Shown: in pieces, positions 1 through 8,436 of the stretch
Position numbering within the stretch: the stretch's first letter is position 1
How the letters are laid out: every line of letters begins with the position of its first letter
Source: an uncultured Lachnospiraceae bacterium
GTDB taxonomy: Bacteria > Bacillota > Clostridia > Lachnospirales > Lachnospiraceae
Direction of reading: 5' to 3'
DNA: 22,471 bases
Assembly (NCBI GenBank): GCA_958426095.1
Contig: CATZYB010000015.1
Span: forward strand, 1-22,471
The notes under the pieces: generated by a model
The model's input: only the letters and a program-made list of their open reading frames with translations
Told to the model about the DNA's origin: nothing
Databases searched by the model: none
Made by a program: the position numbers and the translations under genes

Positions 1-84
1 AGGAAAATATATATTATATTTTTTTGCGCGCAATCTACAGTTTAGTAACCATTGATTTTGTACACATTTTTAAGGAGAATAAGA

Positions 85-1323
85 ATGGCACAGTTAGAGG
101 GAATCCGAGTAGTTGATTTATCAACATTTATTGCAGGACCTTCCTGCGGAAGAATTTTAGCAAATTATGGTGCAGAAGTTATTAAAGTTGAATCCCCAAA
201 AGGCGATGATTTCCGTGTAATTGCCCGTAGTTACAGATATCCGGCGCCAGGCGAGGATGGACATGATTACGGTCTTGACGGATTAAACGCCAATAAGAGA
301 GATCTTTGTATCAACCTGAAAGATCCTAAAGGCCAGGAAGCCTTTGGCAAACTTCTTGAATCTGCCAATGTATTTTTAACAAATAACCGTGTTCAGGCAC
401 TTAAAAAATTAGGCCTTGATTACGAAACACTCCATGAAAAATATCCACATTTGATTCATGCTTCTATCCTTGGATACGGTGAAGTCGGTCCATTAAAAGA
501 CAAACCGGGATTTGACTATACAGCATACTTTTCAAGAGGCGGCGTCGCTTTATCCATTATGGAAAAAGATACAGCCCCAGGTGTACCGATTTCCGGATTT
601 GGTGATTTCTATGCAGGTATTGCACTTGCTTCTGGTATTCTGGCTGCATTGTACCGTCAGACAAAGACCGGCGAAGGCGAACGTGTTACAGTTTCTCTGT
701 TAGATACAGCCGTATATGGTATTTCATGGATGATGGGCTCTATGGAATATGGAAGCGTTCTTCCTACAAGCCGTAAACAGACAAACAGCGCAACTGCAAC
801 TACATATAAAACAAAAGACGGCCGCTGGTTACAGTTGGCATTACTCCAGTACGATACACAGCTTCCAAGATTCGTAAAAGTATCCGGAGCAGATTTCCTT
901 TTAGAAGATCCTCGCTTCAATACTTACGAAGCAATGCTTCAGAACATCCCTACTATGGTAGACGCACTTGAACCTGTATTTGCACAGTTTACTTTGAACG
1001 AATGGATTGATAAACTGACAGAGGCTGACATCCCTTTCGAAATTGTTCAAACAATGGAAGAAGTCGCTACTGATGAACAGAACTGGGCAAACGACTATAT
1101 TTACAAGAAAACAACGCCGGATGGCAAAAATGTTTATTACGCAAGAACTCCGGTATTCTTTACAGAACGTCCGGCCATCAAAGATGAAGAAGGCCGTATC
1201 GGACGCTGTCCATACCTCGGCGAAGATTCTGTTGAGATTTTGAAAGAAATCGGTTACTCCGCAGATGATATTGCTGACATGGAACAGAATGGTGTCATCA
1301 TTCAGGATCATAAACACGACTAA
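85..1323 (+). CDS. CaiB/BaiF-type class III CoA-transferase
   Basis: A 412-residue protein of the class III CoA-transferase family, which moves CoA between organic acids through an enzyme-bound aspartyl-CoA intermediate in the cytoplasm. The N-terminus shows the family pattern (VVDLSTFIAGPSCGRILANY, then the nucleotide-side motif KVESPKGDD). Asp144 in GFDYTAYFSRGG sits where the catalytic Asp of formyl-CoA transferase lies. The ATG at 85 is preferred over an in-frame TTG at 52 because AAGGAGAA lies 5-6 bases before it and the conserved fold starts right there. The sequence resembles the 2-hydroxyacid/aryl-lactate transferases (HadA/FldA type) of amino-acid-fermenting clostridia, but no dehydratase genes lie beside it in the window, so the substrate is not assigned. 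The gene stands alone on the plus strand, convergent with metY. Confidence 0.9.
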   Translation: MAQLEGIRVVDLSTFIAGPSCGRILANYGAEVIKVESPKGDDFRVIARSYRYPAPGEDGHDYGLDGLNANKRDLCINLKDPKGQEAFGKLLESANVFLTNNRVQALKKLGLDYETLHEKYPHLIHASILGYGEVGPLKDKPGFDYTAYFSRGGVALSIMEKDTAPGVPISGFGDFYAGIALASGILAALYRQTKTGEGERVTVSLLDTAVYGISWMMGSMEYGSVLPTSRKQTNSATATTYKTKDGRWLQLALLQYDTQLPRFVKVSGADFLLEDPRFNTYEAMLQNIPTMVDALEPVFAQFTLNEWIDKLTEADIPFEIVQTMEEVATDEQNWANDYIYKKTTPDGKNVYYARTPVFFTERPAIKDEEGRIGRCPYLGEDSVEILKEIGYSADDIADMEQNGVIIQDHKHD

Positions 1324-1410
1324 GAAAAATTATTTTTGGGCTTTTAATTTTCCTCAACGTGTTTACAATCCCGAAACCCGTAAACCATACGGACCTTTTT
1401 AAAACCATAA

Positions 1411-1473
1411 CAAAGCGCTGTCAGGAAAAACGCTTTGAAGAAGGGGATTCCATTTGCACTGGAATCCCCTTCT
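1411..1473. terminator. Convergent-gene terminator hairpin
   Basis: A perfect 13-bp stem (1439-1451 with 1461-1473, nine-base loop) lies between the convergent CoA-transferase and metY genes. Read on the minus strand it is followed by a T-rich stretch (GCGTTTTTCC). A weaker stem (1411-1417 with 1431-1437) is next to it. The position suggests a shared or bidirectional terminator; the minus-strand role for metY is better supported because the plus-strand T-tract is poor. Confidence 0.65.
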
Positions 1474-1487
1474 AAACTTTATTATTT

Positions 1488-2795
1488 CTATAACACAGCT
1501 CTAAATGCCTCTTCAAGGTCTTCGATGATATCATCGATATTTTCTGTTCCAATGGAAAGACGAATTGTATTTGGTTTAATCCCCTGATCTGCCAATTCTT
1601 CTTCTGTACACTGGCTATGAGTCGTTGTCGCTGGATGAATGACAAGGGATTTTACATCAGCCACATTCGCCAACAGGGAAAACAGTTCCAGATTGTCGAT
1701 AAAATCTTTCGCCTTCTGAGCATCCCCTTTAATTTCAAATGTAAAAATAGAACCGCCGCCATTCGGATAATATTTCTTATACAACGCCTGCTGCTCAGGA
1801 TCATCGGATACGGATGGATGATTGACTTTTTCAACCTGAGGATGATTATTTAAATATTCTACAACCTTCAAAGCATTCTCTACATGACGTTCTACCCGAA
1901 GGGATAAAGTCTCAAGTCCCTGAAGGAATATAAATGCGTGGAACGGAGACAGCGTCGCTCCTGTATCACGGAGCAGGATCGCACGGATCTTTGTGACAAA
2001 GGCCGCCGCCCCAACAGCCTTTGTAAAGCTGATTCCATGATAGCTCGGATTTGGCTCTGTTAACGATGGGAATTTCCCGCTGGCTTCCCAGTCGAATTTT
2101 CCGCTGTCAATAATCACGCCGCCGATCGTTGTTCCATGACCGCCGATAAATTTCGTTGCAGAATGAACAACAATATCCGCGCCGTATTCAATCGGCCGTA
2201 CAAGATATGGTGTAGCGAACGTGTTATCTACAACCAGCGGAATCTTATGTGCATGAGCGATATTCGCAAGCTTTTCAATATCAACCACATCCGAATTTGG
2301 ATTGCCAAGGGTTTCAATATGGATTGCCTTTGTATTTTCCTGAATGGCCGCCTCAACTTCGTCATAATTAAACGGATCTACAAAGGTCGTTGTAATCCCA
2401 TATTCCGGTAATGTATGGGCCAGAAGATTATAAGTGCCGCCGTAAATATTTTTTGCCGCTACGATATGATCTCCGGCATGGGCCAGATTCTGAAATGTAT
2501 ATGAAATAGCCGCTGCACCGGAAGCTACAGCCAGAGCAGCCACGCCGCCTTCAAGCGCTGCAATACGCTGTTCGAACACGTCCTCTGTAGGATTTGTCAG
2601 ACGTCCGTAAATGTTTCCTGCATCTGCCAGGCTGAACCGGGCGGCCGCATGGTCGCTGTTTCGGAACACATAAGAAGATGTCTGGTAAATCGGTACGGCT
2701 CTCGCATCGGTCACCGGGTCCGGCTGCTCCTGTCCAACGTGTAACTGCAATGTTTCAAATTTCAAATTTCTTTCTGCATAGGATTTTTTTGCCAT
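1488..2795 (-). CDS. metY: O-acetylhomoserine sulfhydrylase (PLP-dependent)
   Basis: A 435-residue Cys/Met metabolism PLP enzyme. It most likely makes homocysteine from O-acetylhomoserine and sulfide in methionine synthesis. The full-length family pattern is visible: FETLQLHVGQE near residue 13, the PIYQTSSYVF substrate-side segment, NPT at 68-70, VDNTFATPYL near 189, and the PLP lysine at Lys215 in HSATKFIGGHG. The length of about 430 and the long insert after the PLP lysine (GKFDW to NPSYHG) fit the MetY/Cys-D branch better than the roughly 380-residue MetB/MetC branch. The start is supported by AGAGG seven bases before the ATG. The gene is monocistronic: it is separated from the ABC operon by 114 bases and ends at a strong hairpin. 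The exact donor (O-acetyl or O-succinyl homoserine) is inferred. Confidence 0.92.
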   Translation of the reverse strand: MAKKSYAERNLKFETLQLHVGQEQPDPVTDARAVPIYQTSSYVFRNSDHAAARFSLADAGNIYGRLTNPTEDVFEQRIAALEGGVAALAVASGAAAISYTFQNLAHAGDHIVAAKNIYGGTYNLLAHTLPEYGITTTFVDPFNYDEVEAAIQENTKAIHIETLGNPNSDVVDIEKLANIAHAHKIPLVVDNTFATPYLVRPIEYGADIVVHSATKFIGGHGTTIGGVIIDSGKFDWEASGKFPSLTEPNPSYHGISFTKAVGAAAFVTKIRAILLRDTGATLSPFHAFIFLQGLETLSLRVERHVENALKVVEYLNNHPQVEKVNHPSVSDDPEQQALYKKYYPNGGGSIFTFEIKGDAQKAKDFIDNLELFSLLANVADVKSLVIHPATTTHSQCTEEELADQGIKPNTIRLSIGTENIDDIIEDLEEAFRAVL

Positions 2796-2837
2796 AACTT
2801 ACCTCTTTCCGCAGTCTGTTTTCTGCTATCTATTAAT

Positions 2838-2867
2838 ACTATATATTTCCTACCTGATTACGAGGTA
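2838..2867 (-). promoter_or_regulatory. Candidate metY promoter region with inverted repeat
   Basis: Upstream of metY an exact inverted repeat TACCT-N7-AGGTA (2851-2867) precedes a TATAGT box (2838-2843) read on the minus strand. No good -35 is present. The layout would suit a Rrf2/CymR-like sulfur regulator, whose genes commonly control metY-type enzymes, but the site was not matched to a known consensus. Confidence 0.35.
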
Positions 2868-2909
2868 ATAATAGCATATTTCAGATTCTGCGTCCAATAT
2901 GAAAATCCG

Positions 2910-4022
2910 CTAGCCAGTTATAGTTTTTTCCTTTAACTTGCCGCATCTTTTTGCATAGTCAAATAAAGAGGCATTGGCTTCTTCCAGTGCACCAAAGGTT
3001 TTCCGGCAGCAAATGACACTTTCACAGCGTTCGATCCATTTTTTTGCTTCTTCACATTTTTCATCGGAAACCTTTTCAAAAGCTTGTTCCGACACGACAT
3101 GCACCGCCAAAGCTTTCGCCGTCGGATAATCAATATCATTTTCATATATAATTCCCGTCACAAAAGGAATTCCTTTTCTTTGAAGCTGGCGGAATATCCG
3201 CCTTCCGCTGCCAGCCCCGGCAATAACAAAGACTTCCGGCGGTCCCTTTGGCGCCTCCAGTTCTGTCAGGCCGCTCCCCTCTTCAAAGCTCCCTGCGGTC
3301 ATCCCAAAAAGGTGAGAAATATATCCCGGCTCAAATATTTCTTCCGGCGGTCCAAATTTTTCCACATAACTTCCCTGAATACAGAGAATCTTATCGGAAA
3401 CCCGTTCAGCCAGGTCCAACTCGTGCAATGACATGATGACAGAAAGCTTCTTTTTCCGCGTCATCTCCTGGAGAATGGTCATAAATTCCAATTTATACTT
3501 CACATCCAGATAGGACGTCGGCTCATCCAGCAAAATGATTTCCGGCTCCTGACAAATCGCCCGGGCCAGCATCACCCGCTGCCGCTGACCATCACTGATT
3601 TTCATAAAGTCCTGATCCCGCAGCTCTGTCATATGGACCATTGCCATGGCATCCTCAACGGCCTTCCGGTCCGTTTCAGATAATATGCCAAATTTCCCGG
3701 TATAAGGATAACGCCCCGTTGCCACAATATCCTCACAGGTCATCATTTCCGAACGGATCCGCTCCGTAAATACCACTGCCATTTTCTGAGCCAATTCGCT
3801 GCCCGGCATTTTTGCCAGTTCTTTATGATTCATATAAACGACGCCGCCCAAAAGTTTCAGTTGTCCGGCAATACTCTTTAATATAGTAGATTTACCCGCG
3901 CCATTCGGTCCGATAAGCGTTAATATTTCTCCCTGATCGATATGAATCTTTATATCACGGATCAGAGGCTTGCCCTGATATCCCACCGTCATCGCTTCCG
4001 TATAAAAGTATTTTTTCTCCAT
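2910..4022 (-). CDS. FecE/BtuD-type ABC ATPase with C-terminal extra domain
   Basis: This 370-residue protein is the ATPase of a metal-chelate/corrinoid uptake ABC transporter. The first 240 residues are a standard nucleotide-binding domain: Walker A GPNGAGKST at 38-46, a signature reading ISDGQ (142-146, Asp replacing the usual Gly), Walker B IILLDE at 162-167, and the switch region SLHELD. FecE/BtuD proteins normally end near residue 260. Here about 115 more residues begin with a Gly-rich strand (VFVIAGAGSGRRIF) that looks Rossmann-like, and include a CESVICCRKTFG segment. It starts three bases after the permease stop, with AAGGAG inside the permease end, and is the last gene of the operon. 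No convincing terminator is seen after it. Confidence 0.88.
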   Translation of the reverse strand: MEKKYFYTEAMTVGYQGKPLIRDIKIHIDQGEILTLIGPNGAGKSTILKSIAGQLKLLGGVVYMNHKELAKMPGSELAQKMAVVFTERIRSEMMTCEDIVATGRYPYTGKFGILSETDRKAVEDAMAMVHMTELRDQDFMKISDGQRQRVMLARAICQEPEIILLDEPTSYLDVKYKLEFMTILQEMTRKKKLSVIMSLHELDLAERVSDKILCIQGSYVEKFGPPEEIFEPGYISHLFGMTAGSFEEGSGLTELEAPKGPPEVFVIAGAGSGRRIFRQLQRKGIPFVTGIIYENDIDYPTAKALAVHVVSEQAFEKVSDEKCEEAKKWIERCESVICCRKTFGALEEANASLFDYAKRCGKLKEKTITG

Positions 4023-4025
4023 GTC

Positions 4026-5063
4026 TCACATTTTCTCCTTTTGACGGTATACCATGATCAAAATGACTACCGGCGCCCCAAAAACTGCGGTGACTGTACT
4101 GATACTGAGTTCTGTCGGCGCAAAAAGTGTTCTGGCGATCAGATCGCAGAACAGGCAGAAAACACCGCCGCCCAGGAAGCAGGCCGGAATCATAAGAATC
4201 GGTTTGGAAGTTCGAAAGAGATTTTTGACCAAATGGGGCACCGCAATTCCCACAAAGGACACCGGTCCGGCAAAGGCGGTAATGCACCCGGATAAAATGC
4301 TGGATAAAACGACCAGAGCCGCCCGAAACATCCGGATATTTATACCCATGTTCTGCGCATAGGCTTCGCCCATCTGATAGGCGCTGATTGGCTTGGACAT
4401 CAGAAAGATGATTAAAAACACGATAAAAACGACCACTGCCATAACGGCCACATTTTCCCAGGTAATCCCGGAAAAGCTTCCCTTCGACCAATTATGTAAA
4501 TTGACGATATCCGCATCATCCGCAAAGGTGACCACCAGGTCTGTGATAGCCGAACAGATATACCCGATCATAACGCCGCTGATGATCAGCATGGACATCC
4601 GCTGAACCTTCCTTGACATAAGAAGCACAAAGCCCATGGACAACATGGCCCCGGCAAAGGCCGCAATGATCATCAATGCAGAACTGGCTCTCAAAGAATT
4701 TCCCAAAGAAAATACCATGACCAGAGCCACAGTTAATTTAGCTCCTGATGAAATTCCCAGAACAAAAGGGCCTGCAATGGGATTATGAAAAAATGTCTGT
4801 AACAGATATCCGGAAAGGGCCAGAGCACCGCCAAGAATCACTGCGGCCAGCGCTCTCGGCAGACGGATCTTCCAGAGAATATTCGCTGCGGTATCTCCGA
4901 TTTCCTGTCCCAAAAGGCTTTTCGTAATCTCCTCTAAAGAAATAGAAACACTTCCGGCACAGATATTCCATACCAGAAATATCAAAAGAAGTCCTGCCAA
5001 TATAGCAAAAGACAGGATATATCTTATTTCCCTGCGCCGTCTTGTCACATTCGCACCTTTCAT
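4026..5063 (-). CDS. FecCD/BtuC-type ABC permease
   Basis: A 345-residue membrane permease of the FecCD/BtuC family, which imports iron-siderophore, heme or cobalamin. Family signatures are visible: KIRLPRALAAVILGGALALSG near residue 65, HNPIAGPFVLGISSGA, and the C-terminal GPVSFVGIAVPHLVKNLF, the region that contacts the ATPase. About ten hydrophobic helices are spaced along it, with a basic N-terminus (TRRRREIRY) on the inside. Length is normal for the family. GAGAAGG lies before the ATG. It sits 19 bases after the binding-protein stop and directly before its ATPase, so the importer has the usual one-permease-gene homodimer layout. Confidence 0.92.
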   Translation of the reverse strand: MKGANVTRRRREIRYILSFAILAGLLLIFLVWNICAGSVSISLEEITKSLLGQEIGDTAANILWKIRLPRALAAVILGGALALSGYLLQTFFHNPIAGPFVLGISSGAKLTVALVMVFSLGNSLRASSALMIIAAFAGAMLSMGFVLLMSRKVQRMSMLIISGVMIGYICSAITDLVVTFADDADIVNLHNWSKGSFSGITWENVAVMAVVVFIVFLIIFLMSKPISAYQMGEAYAQNMGINIRMFRAALVVLSSILSGCITAFAGPVSFVGIAVPHLVKNLFRTSKPILMIPACFLGGGVFCLFCDLIARTLFAPTELSISTVTAVFGAPVVILIMVYRQKEKM

Positions 5064-5082
5064 TATTTATACCTTCTCTTTT

Positions 5083-6243
5083 CTATTTCAGCAGATACAT
5101 ATATTCTGTATCCGCAGCTTCATTTTCCGTCAGTATTTTATGTACATCCATAATAAACGTCCCCAGGGACATGGATTCCTGATAGAAATTATTCGTCGTA
5201 CACCAGACATGTCCTTCCTTCACGGCCTTAAAATCTTTCAGCAGATCGCTTTTGGCCAGAAGTTCAGCGAGAGAACCAATCTCTCCATCCACCGTACTAT
5301 TATAAATCAGATAATCTGCATCCTTCGCCCCGGCATAAAATTCTTCAATCTGCATATTCATCGAAGAAGCCTTGCTCTCCTCATCTCCCAGATTTTCAAA
5401 TATATATTTGCCTCCGGCCAGTTCGATCATCTTCGGCACATAATCCGAAGACTTCCGAACGTTCACCGCCCCATTGGATGTCAGGTAGAAGAAGGCCACT
5501 GTTTTTCCTGTATTCTCCTGATCACTGATTTCTTTCAGCGCTTCGGTCCGGGCCTTAAAAGCTGCTTCCGCCGCATCTTCTTTACCCATAAGCACGCCGT
5601 ACAGCTTCACCCACTCCATCCGTCCAAGGGGATGGGATTCATAGCTGGAACGATCGATGAGCACCGGAATATCAAAGCCTTCCAGCTTCTCCTGTACCTC
5701 CGGCGTATGGGTGATCATCATATTTTCAATGGCCAGACGGCATCCCTCGGATAAGATAAGCTCATAATCGGGCATACTGTATTTTCCCGCATAAAGTATG
5801 CGGCCTGCTTCCATGGCTGCTTTCGCTTCCTCAATATACCATCCGTCTGTATCCGTCCCTGAAAGCCGAATGGCATCCATGGCATCGATTGCCCGGAACA
5901 TATCCATGACCGCTGAAGCTACCATATAAATATGATCCACAGGCTGTTTCAGGACAATAATATCTTCATCCAGATTTTCCGGCGTTTCCTGGTCCTTTGG
6001 CACGACCAAAAAACGGCTGCCGTCCGATATGGAAATCAACGCATAGCCGCCGCTATATTTGTCCACCGCAAATTCCTGTGCATATTCCAGATCCATCCGG
6101 CTCTCATATTCCATTTCCGGACTGATATCCCTGTCCTCAGACAGTCTGTCCCCTGTCTCCTCCGATGAACCGCAGGAGACAAGGGCTGTTATTATAAACA
6201 GAAGTGTTAAGATTATAGACGCCGTTCTTTTTTTAAGATTCAT
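5083..6243 (-). CDS. Lipoprotein substrate-binding protein of the corrinoid/metal ABC importer
   Basis: A 386-residue periplasmic-binding-protein-fold lipoprotein of the FepB/BtuF class. Residues 1-24 are a lipoprotein signal (basic start, hydrophobic core, LVSC with the lipid cysteine at 24) followed by a Ser/Glu-rich linker. The body shows typical cluster features: IIVLKQPVDHIYMVASAVMDMF, then the central ESHPLGRMEWVKLYGVLMGKED helix region, and AGGKYIFENLGDEE near residue 278. It overlaps the end of the preceding surface-protein gene by 11 bases (the ATGAATCTTAA junction), which suggests translational coupling. The ligand is not evident from sequence; the riboswitch upstream of the operon favours a cobalamin-related compound or cobalt. 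Confidence 0.9.
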   Translation of the reverse strand: MNLKKRTASIILTLLFIITALVSCGSSEETGDRLSEDRDISPEMEYESRMDLEYAQEFAVDKYSGGYALISISDGSRFLVVPKDQETPENLDEDIIVLKQPVDHIYMVASAVMDMFRAIDAMDAIRLSGTDTDGWYIEEAKAAMEAGRILYAGKYSMPDYELILSEGCRLAIENMMITHTPEVQEKLEGFDIPVLIDRSSYESHPLGRMEWVKLYGVLMGKEDAAEAAFKARTEALKEISDQENTGKTVAFFYLTSNGAVNVRKSSDYVPKMIELAGGKYIFENLGDEESKASSMNMQIEEFYAGAKDADYLIYNSTVDGEIGSLAELLAKSDLLKDFKAVKEGHVWCTTNNFYQESMSLGTFIMDVHKILTENEAADTEYMYLLK

Positions 6244-7231
6244 TTCCAGATGACCTCTTTTTCTTCAGTATCACACTGATGGCGCATATCACAGCGACTG
6301 CAAGCACTGCAGGGATGGCCAGCATCGCCCCGTTACTTTCACTGTGAATAGAATCCTCCGCAAACGTCAATGTATATTCGATTTCATGAGGCGCACTCAT
6401 AGCCGTCGTGTCCGCCGTCACCGCCATAGCTTCGTCAAATACAAGCACCGGAATCTCGAAAACGCTGTTTCCCTCCGTATTGACCGGAAGATATTTTTCA
6501 CCGTTGACCACCATATAGTCGTAATTCGGACTGCTCCACTCAATGACGGCCGTCGCCTTCTGTTCCTCAACACGAAGCTTTGCAGGCGATGCAACCTCTG
6601 CCCTTCCGGTTCCTCCGGAGAGTTCCACGTTCACCGTGTAATCGCCATCCTTCAGATCAATGGTTTCCTGCTCCATCACAAAAGCTTCGGCCGGAAGGGT
6701 TTCCGCTTTAAAAAATATCTGATGATCATACCATTTTTCTTTGCGTTTGCTGAAACTGGTACACTCCAGTTCCTTATTCAGAGCTTCCACCGGTATCTCG
6801 TATGTATAAGCGCCCTCACTGTCTTCCACAAAATCCGAATACTCAGATTCGTCGGCGGACACAGCCTCCTCGCCTGTTCCCATGAACAGCTTAAGATACC
6901 CCTTGCCGCCCAAAGTAAGCACAGCGCTCATCTCTCCGTCTTTGACCGTCAGTTCCGCATTCACGATACGAAACATGGAAGAACTGGAATCTACCTCAAT
7001 CGTATAGATACCGTCTTTTAAGTTTTCACCATAAACAGGTTCTAAACCTTCCTCGCCAACATCCTGCCGGGCCGCCCGCTCGTCATCGCTGGCAATTAAA
7101 TCCGAATTTCCTGTTTTGCTCTCTGCAGTTGTCTCCGTATTTTCCTCCCCATGACAGATTACCGGTGTGCCAAGCACACCGGTAATCGTCATGAGAAGCG
7201 CTGCATAATATACTATTCGTTTTTTCAACAT
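6233..7231 (-). CDS. Membrane-anchored surface protein with two NEAT-like repeats
   Basis: A 332-residue exported protein. Residues 1-28 form a signal peptide ending around VICHGEE. An acidic, low-complexity linker follows. Two similar segments each begin with a D-G-x-Y-T pattern (DGIYTIEVDS near 93 and DGDYTVNVEL near 195), have a lysine/glutamate turn before a strand (VKDGEMSAVLTL; VEEQKATAVIEW) and end in a strand of the type seen in NEAT heme-binding domains. The second has YDYMVVNGEKY. A single membrane helix (about 304-322) and the tail KKKRSSG anchor it, with no LPXTG motif. It lies between the chelatase and the binding protein, overlapping the latter, so it is probably the surface receptor or relay of the importer. 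NEAT homology is judged by eye; ligand unknown. Confidence 0.7.
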   Translation of the reverse strand: MLKKRIVYYAALLMTITGVLGTPVICHGEENTETTAESKTGNSDLIASDDERAARQDVGEEGLEPVYGENLKDGIYTIEVDSSSSMFRIVNAELTVKDGEMSAVLTLGGKGYLKLFMGTGEEAVSADESEYSDFVEDSEGAYTYEIPVEALNKELECTSFSKRKEKWYDHQIFFKAETLPAEAFVMEQETIDLKDGDYTVNVELSGGTGRAEVASPAKLRVEEQKATAVIEWSSPNYDYMVVNGEKYLPVNTEGNSVFEIPVLVFDEAMAVTADTTAMSAPHEIEYTLTFAEDSIHSESNGAMLAIPAVLAVAVICAISVILKKKRSSGNES

Positions 7232-7251
7232 CGTTTCTCCATATCATTCAA

Positions 7252-8217
7252 TTATTTTGCAAGACTGTCAATCGCAGCCTGTGTATGTGCTACATAAATG
7301 TCCTGAATCGCCGGAAGCTCACCAAGGCCTTTAAGGATACATTCAACTTCATAGCCTTCTGCCTCAATCTGGCTCTTCCAGGAATCGTCTTCGTCACCGG
7401 CCATATCATTATTGGCATGGTCACCGGCAACGACCATCAATGGCTCCAGTACGACTTTTGTATAGGAACCTTTTTCTTTGATCGCAGCGATCACATCCTC
7501 CAGAGAAGGTTCTGCCTCAACTGTTCCGATGAAATAATTTTCATAACCGGCTGCCGTCATCTTTTCCTGAAGTTTTGCATAGATTCCGTTGGAATCTGCT
7601 TCTGTACCGTGGCCCATGAAACAAATGGCTGTCTCGCCGTCATCATAGGAAGCTGTTTCTTCCGCAATGGCCTTAGCTACCGCATCAAAATCTTCATCAC
7701 TGGTCAATAAAGGCGCTGCCAGAACAACCTGTTCAAATTTATCTTCATAATCTTTCAGAGCATCGGCTAAATCTGTATACTCATATCCATCCATCAAATG
7801 CGTTGGCTGAACAACCAGTGTTTTAACGCCATCGGCCACAGCTCTGTCCAAAGCCTCTTCCACATTATCAATTTCAAGTCCGTCACGCTCTTTTAACTTA
7901 TCAATAATAATCTGGCTTGTGAAAGCCCGGCGTACCTCATATTCCGGATAAGCATCGGCGATCGCTGTTTCAATGGCGCCAATCGTAGCTTCTCTGCTGT
8001 CATTGTAGCTTGTTCCGAAACTGACGACCATGATCACCTTGTCTGCCGCTTCACCTGCGGTCGTTTCTGCTGCTTTCGTCTCATCCACCTTCGTTTCCTC
8101 AGCTGTTTCAGCGGTTGTCTCCGCCGCCTTTGTTTCTTCCTTCTGGCTGCCGCATCCGGACAAGATCATTGTTCCCATCAGGGCCGCCGCTAAAAATGCT
8201 GCAAATCTCTTTTTCAT
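7252..8217 (-). CDS. cbiK: Lipid-anchored CbiK-type sirohydrochlorin cobaltochelatase
   Basis: A 321-residue CbiK-family chelatase, the family that inserts cobalt into sirohydrochlorin in anaerobic cobalamin synthesis. The catalytic pattern is intact: His203 in FMGHGT, Glu235/Glu237 in GTVEAEP, and His267 in MVVAGDHANNDMAGDE, matching His145, Glu175 and His207 of the Salmonella enzyme. Unlike cytoplasmic CbiK it begins with a lipoprotein signal (MKKRF start, LSGC, lipid Cys22) and a 35-residue linker of repeated ETKAAETTA-like units, so it should sit outside the membrane. The ATG at 8217 is chosen over an upstream in-frame ATG because AGGAGG lies seven bases before it and the signal peptide begins there. 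It is the first gene after the riboswitch, 20 bases before the surface-protein gene. Confidence 0.93.
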   Translation of the reverse strand: MKKRFAAFLAAALMGTMILSGCGSQKEETKAAETTAETAEETKVDETKAAETTAGEAADKVIMVVSFGTSYNDSREATIGAIETAIADAYPEYEVRRAFTSQIIIDKLKERDGLEIDNVEEALDRAVADGVKTLVVQPTHLMDGYEYTDLADALKDYEDKFEQVVLAAPLLTSDEDFDAVAKAIAEETASYDDGETAICFMGHGTEADSNGIYAKLQEKMTAAGYENYFIGTVEAEPSLEDVIAAIKEKGSYTKVVLEPLMVVAGDHANNDMAGDEDDSWKSQIEAEGYEVECILKGLGELPAIQDIYVAHTQAAIDSLAK

Positions 8218-8332
8218 GGTTTTCCTCCTCTTTCCGACCATTTCCAGTCTGTATGCATTATTGAATAATATACAGGAAAAAGACCGTTCCACGAAAATTC
8301 CACGGTTCATCCGCCAGCATCGAAAAATATGT

Positions 8333-8370
8333 GAAGAAAGACCCTTTGCTGAAAAACAGGCAAAGGGTCG
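8333..8370 (-). terminator. Leader terminator after the cobalamin riboswitch
   Basis: A perfect 10-bp GC-rich stem (8360-8369 with 8340-8349) with a ten-base loop is followed on the minus strand by TTTCTTC. It lies about 70 bases after the riboswitch and about 115 bases before cbiK. The expected role is ligand-dependent premature termination: cobalamin bound, terminator formed, operon off. Confidence 0.75.
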
Positions 8371-8436
8371 CATAATACAAATCACATTTCATATGTACAA
8401 CCAATTACTCGTGGTTCGGAACAATCTGTTCCTGTA

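Noticed and set aside
52..84. In-frame TTG start extending the CoA-transferase by 11 residues
   Set aside because: The AAGGAGAA ribosome site lies inside this extension and is correctly placed for the ATG at 85; the family fold also begins there.
901..1317. 138-residue minus-strand reading frame inside the CoA-transferase gene
   Set aside because: It lies wholly antisense to a clear conserved gene and resembles no protein family.
8218..8385. Upstream in-frame ATG adding 56 residues to CbiK
   Set aside because: It would cover the leader and terminator side of the riboswitch and bury the lipoprotein signal; AGGAGG is next to the ATG at 8217.
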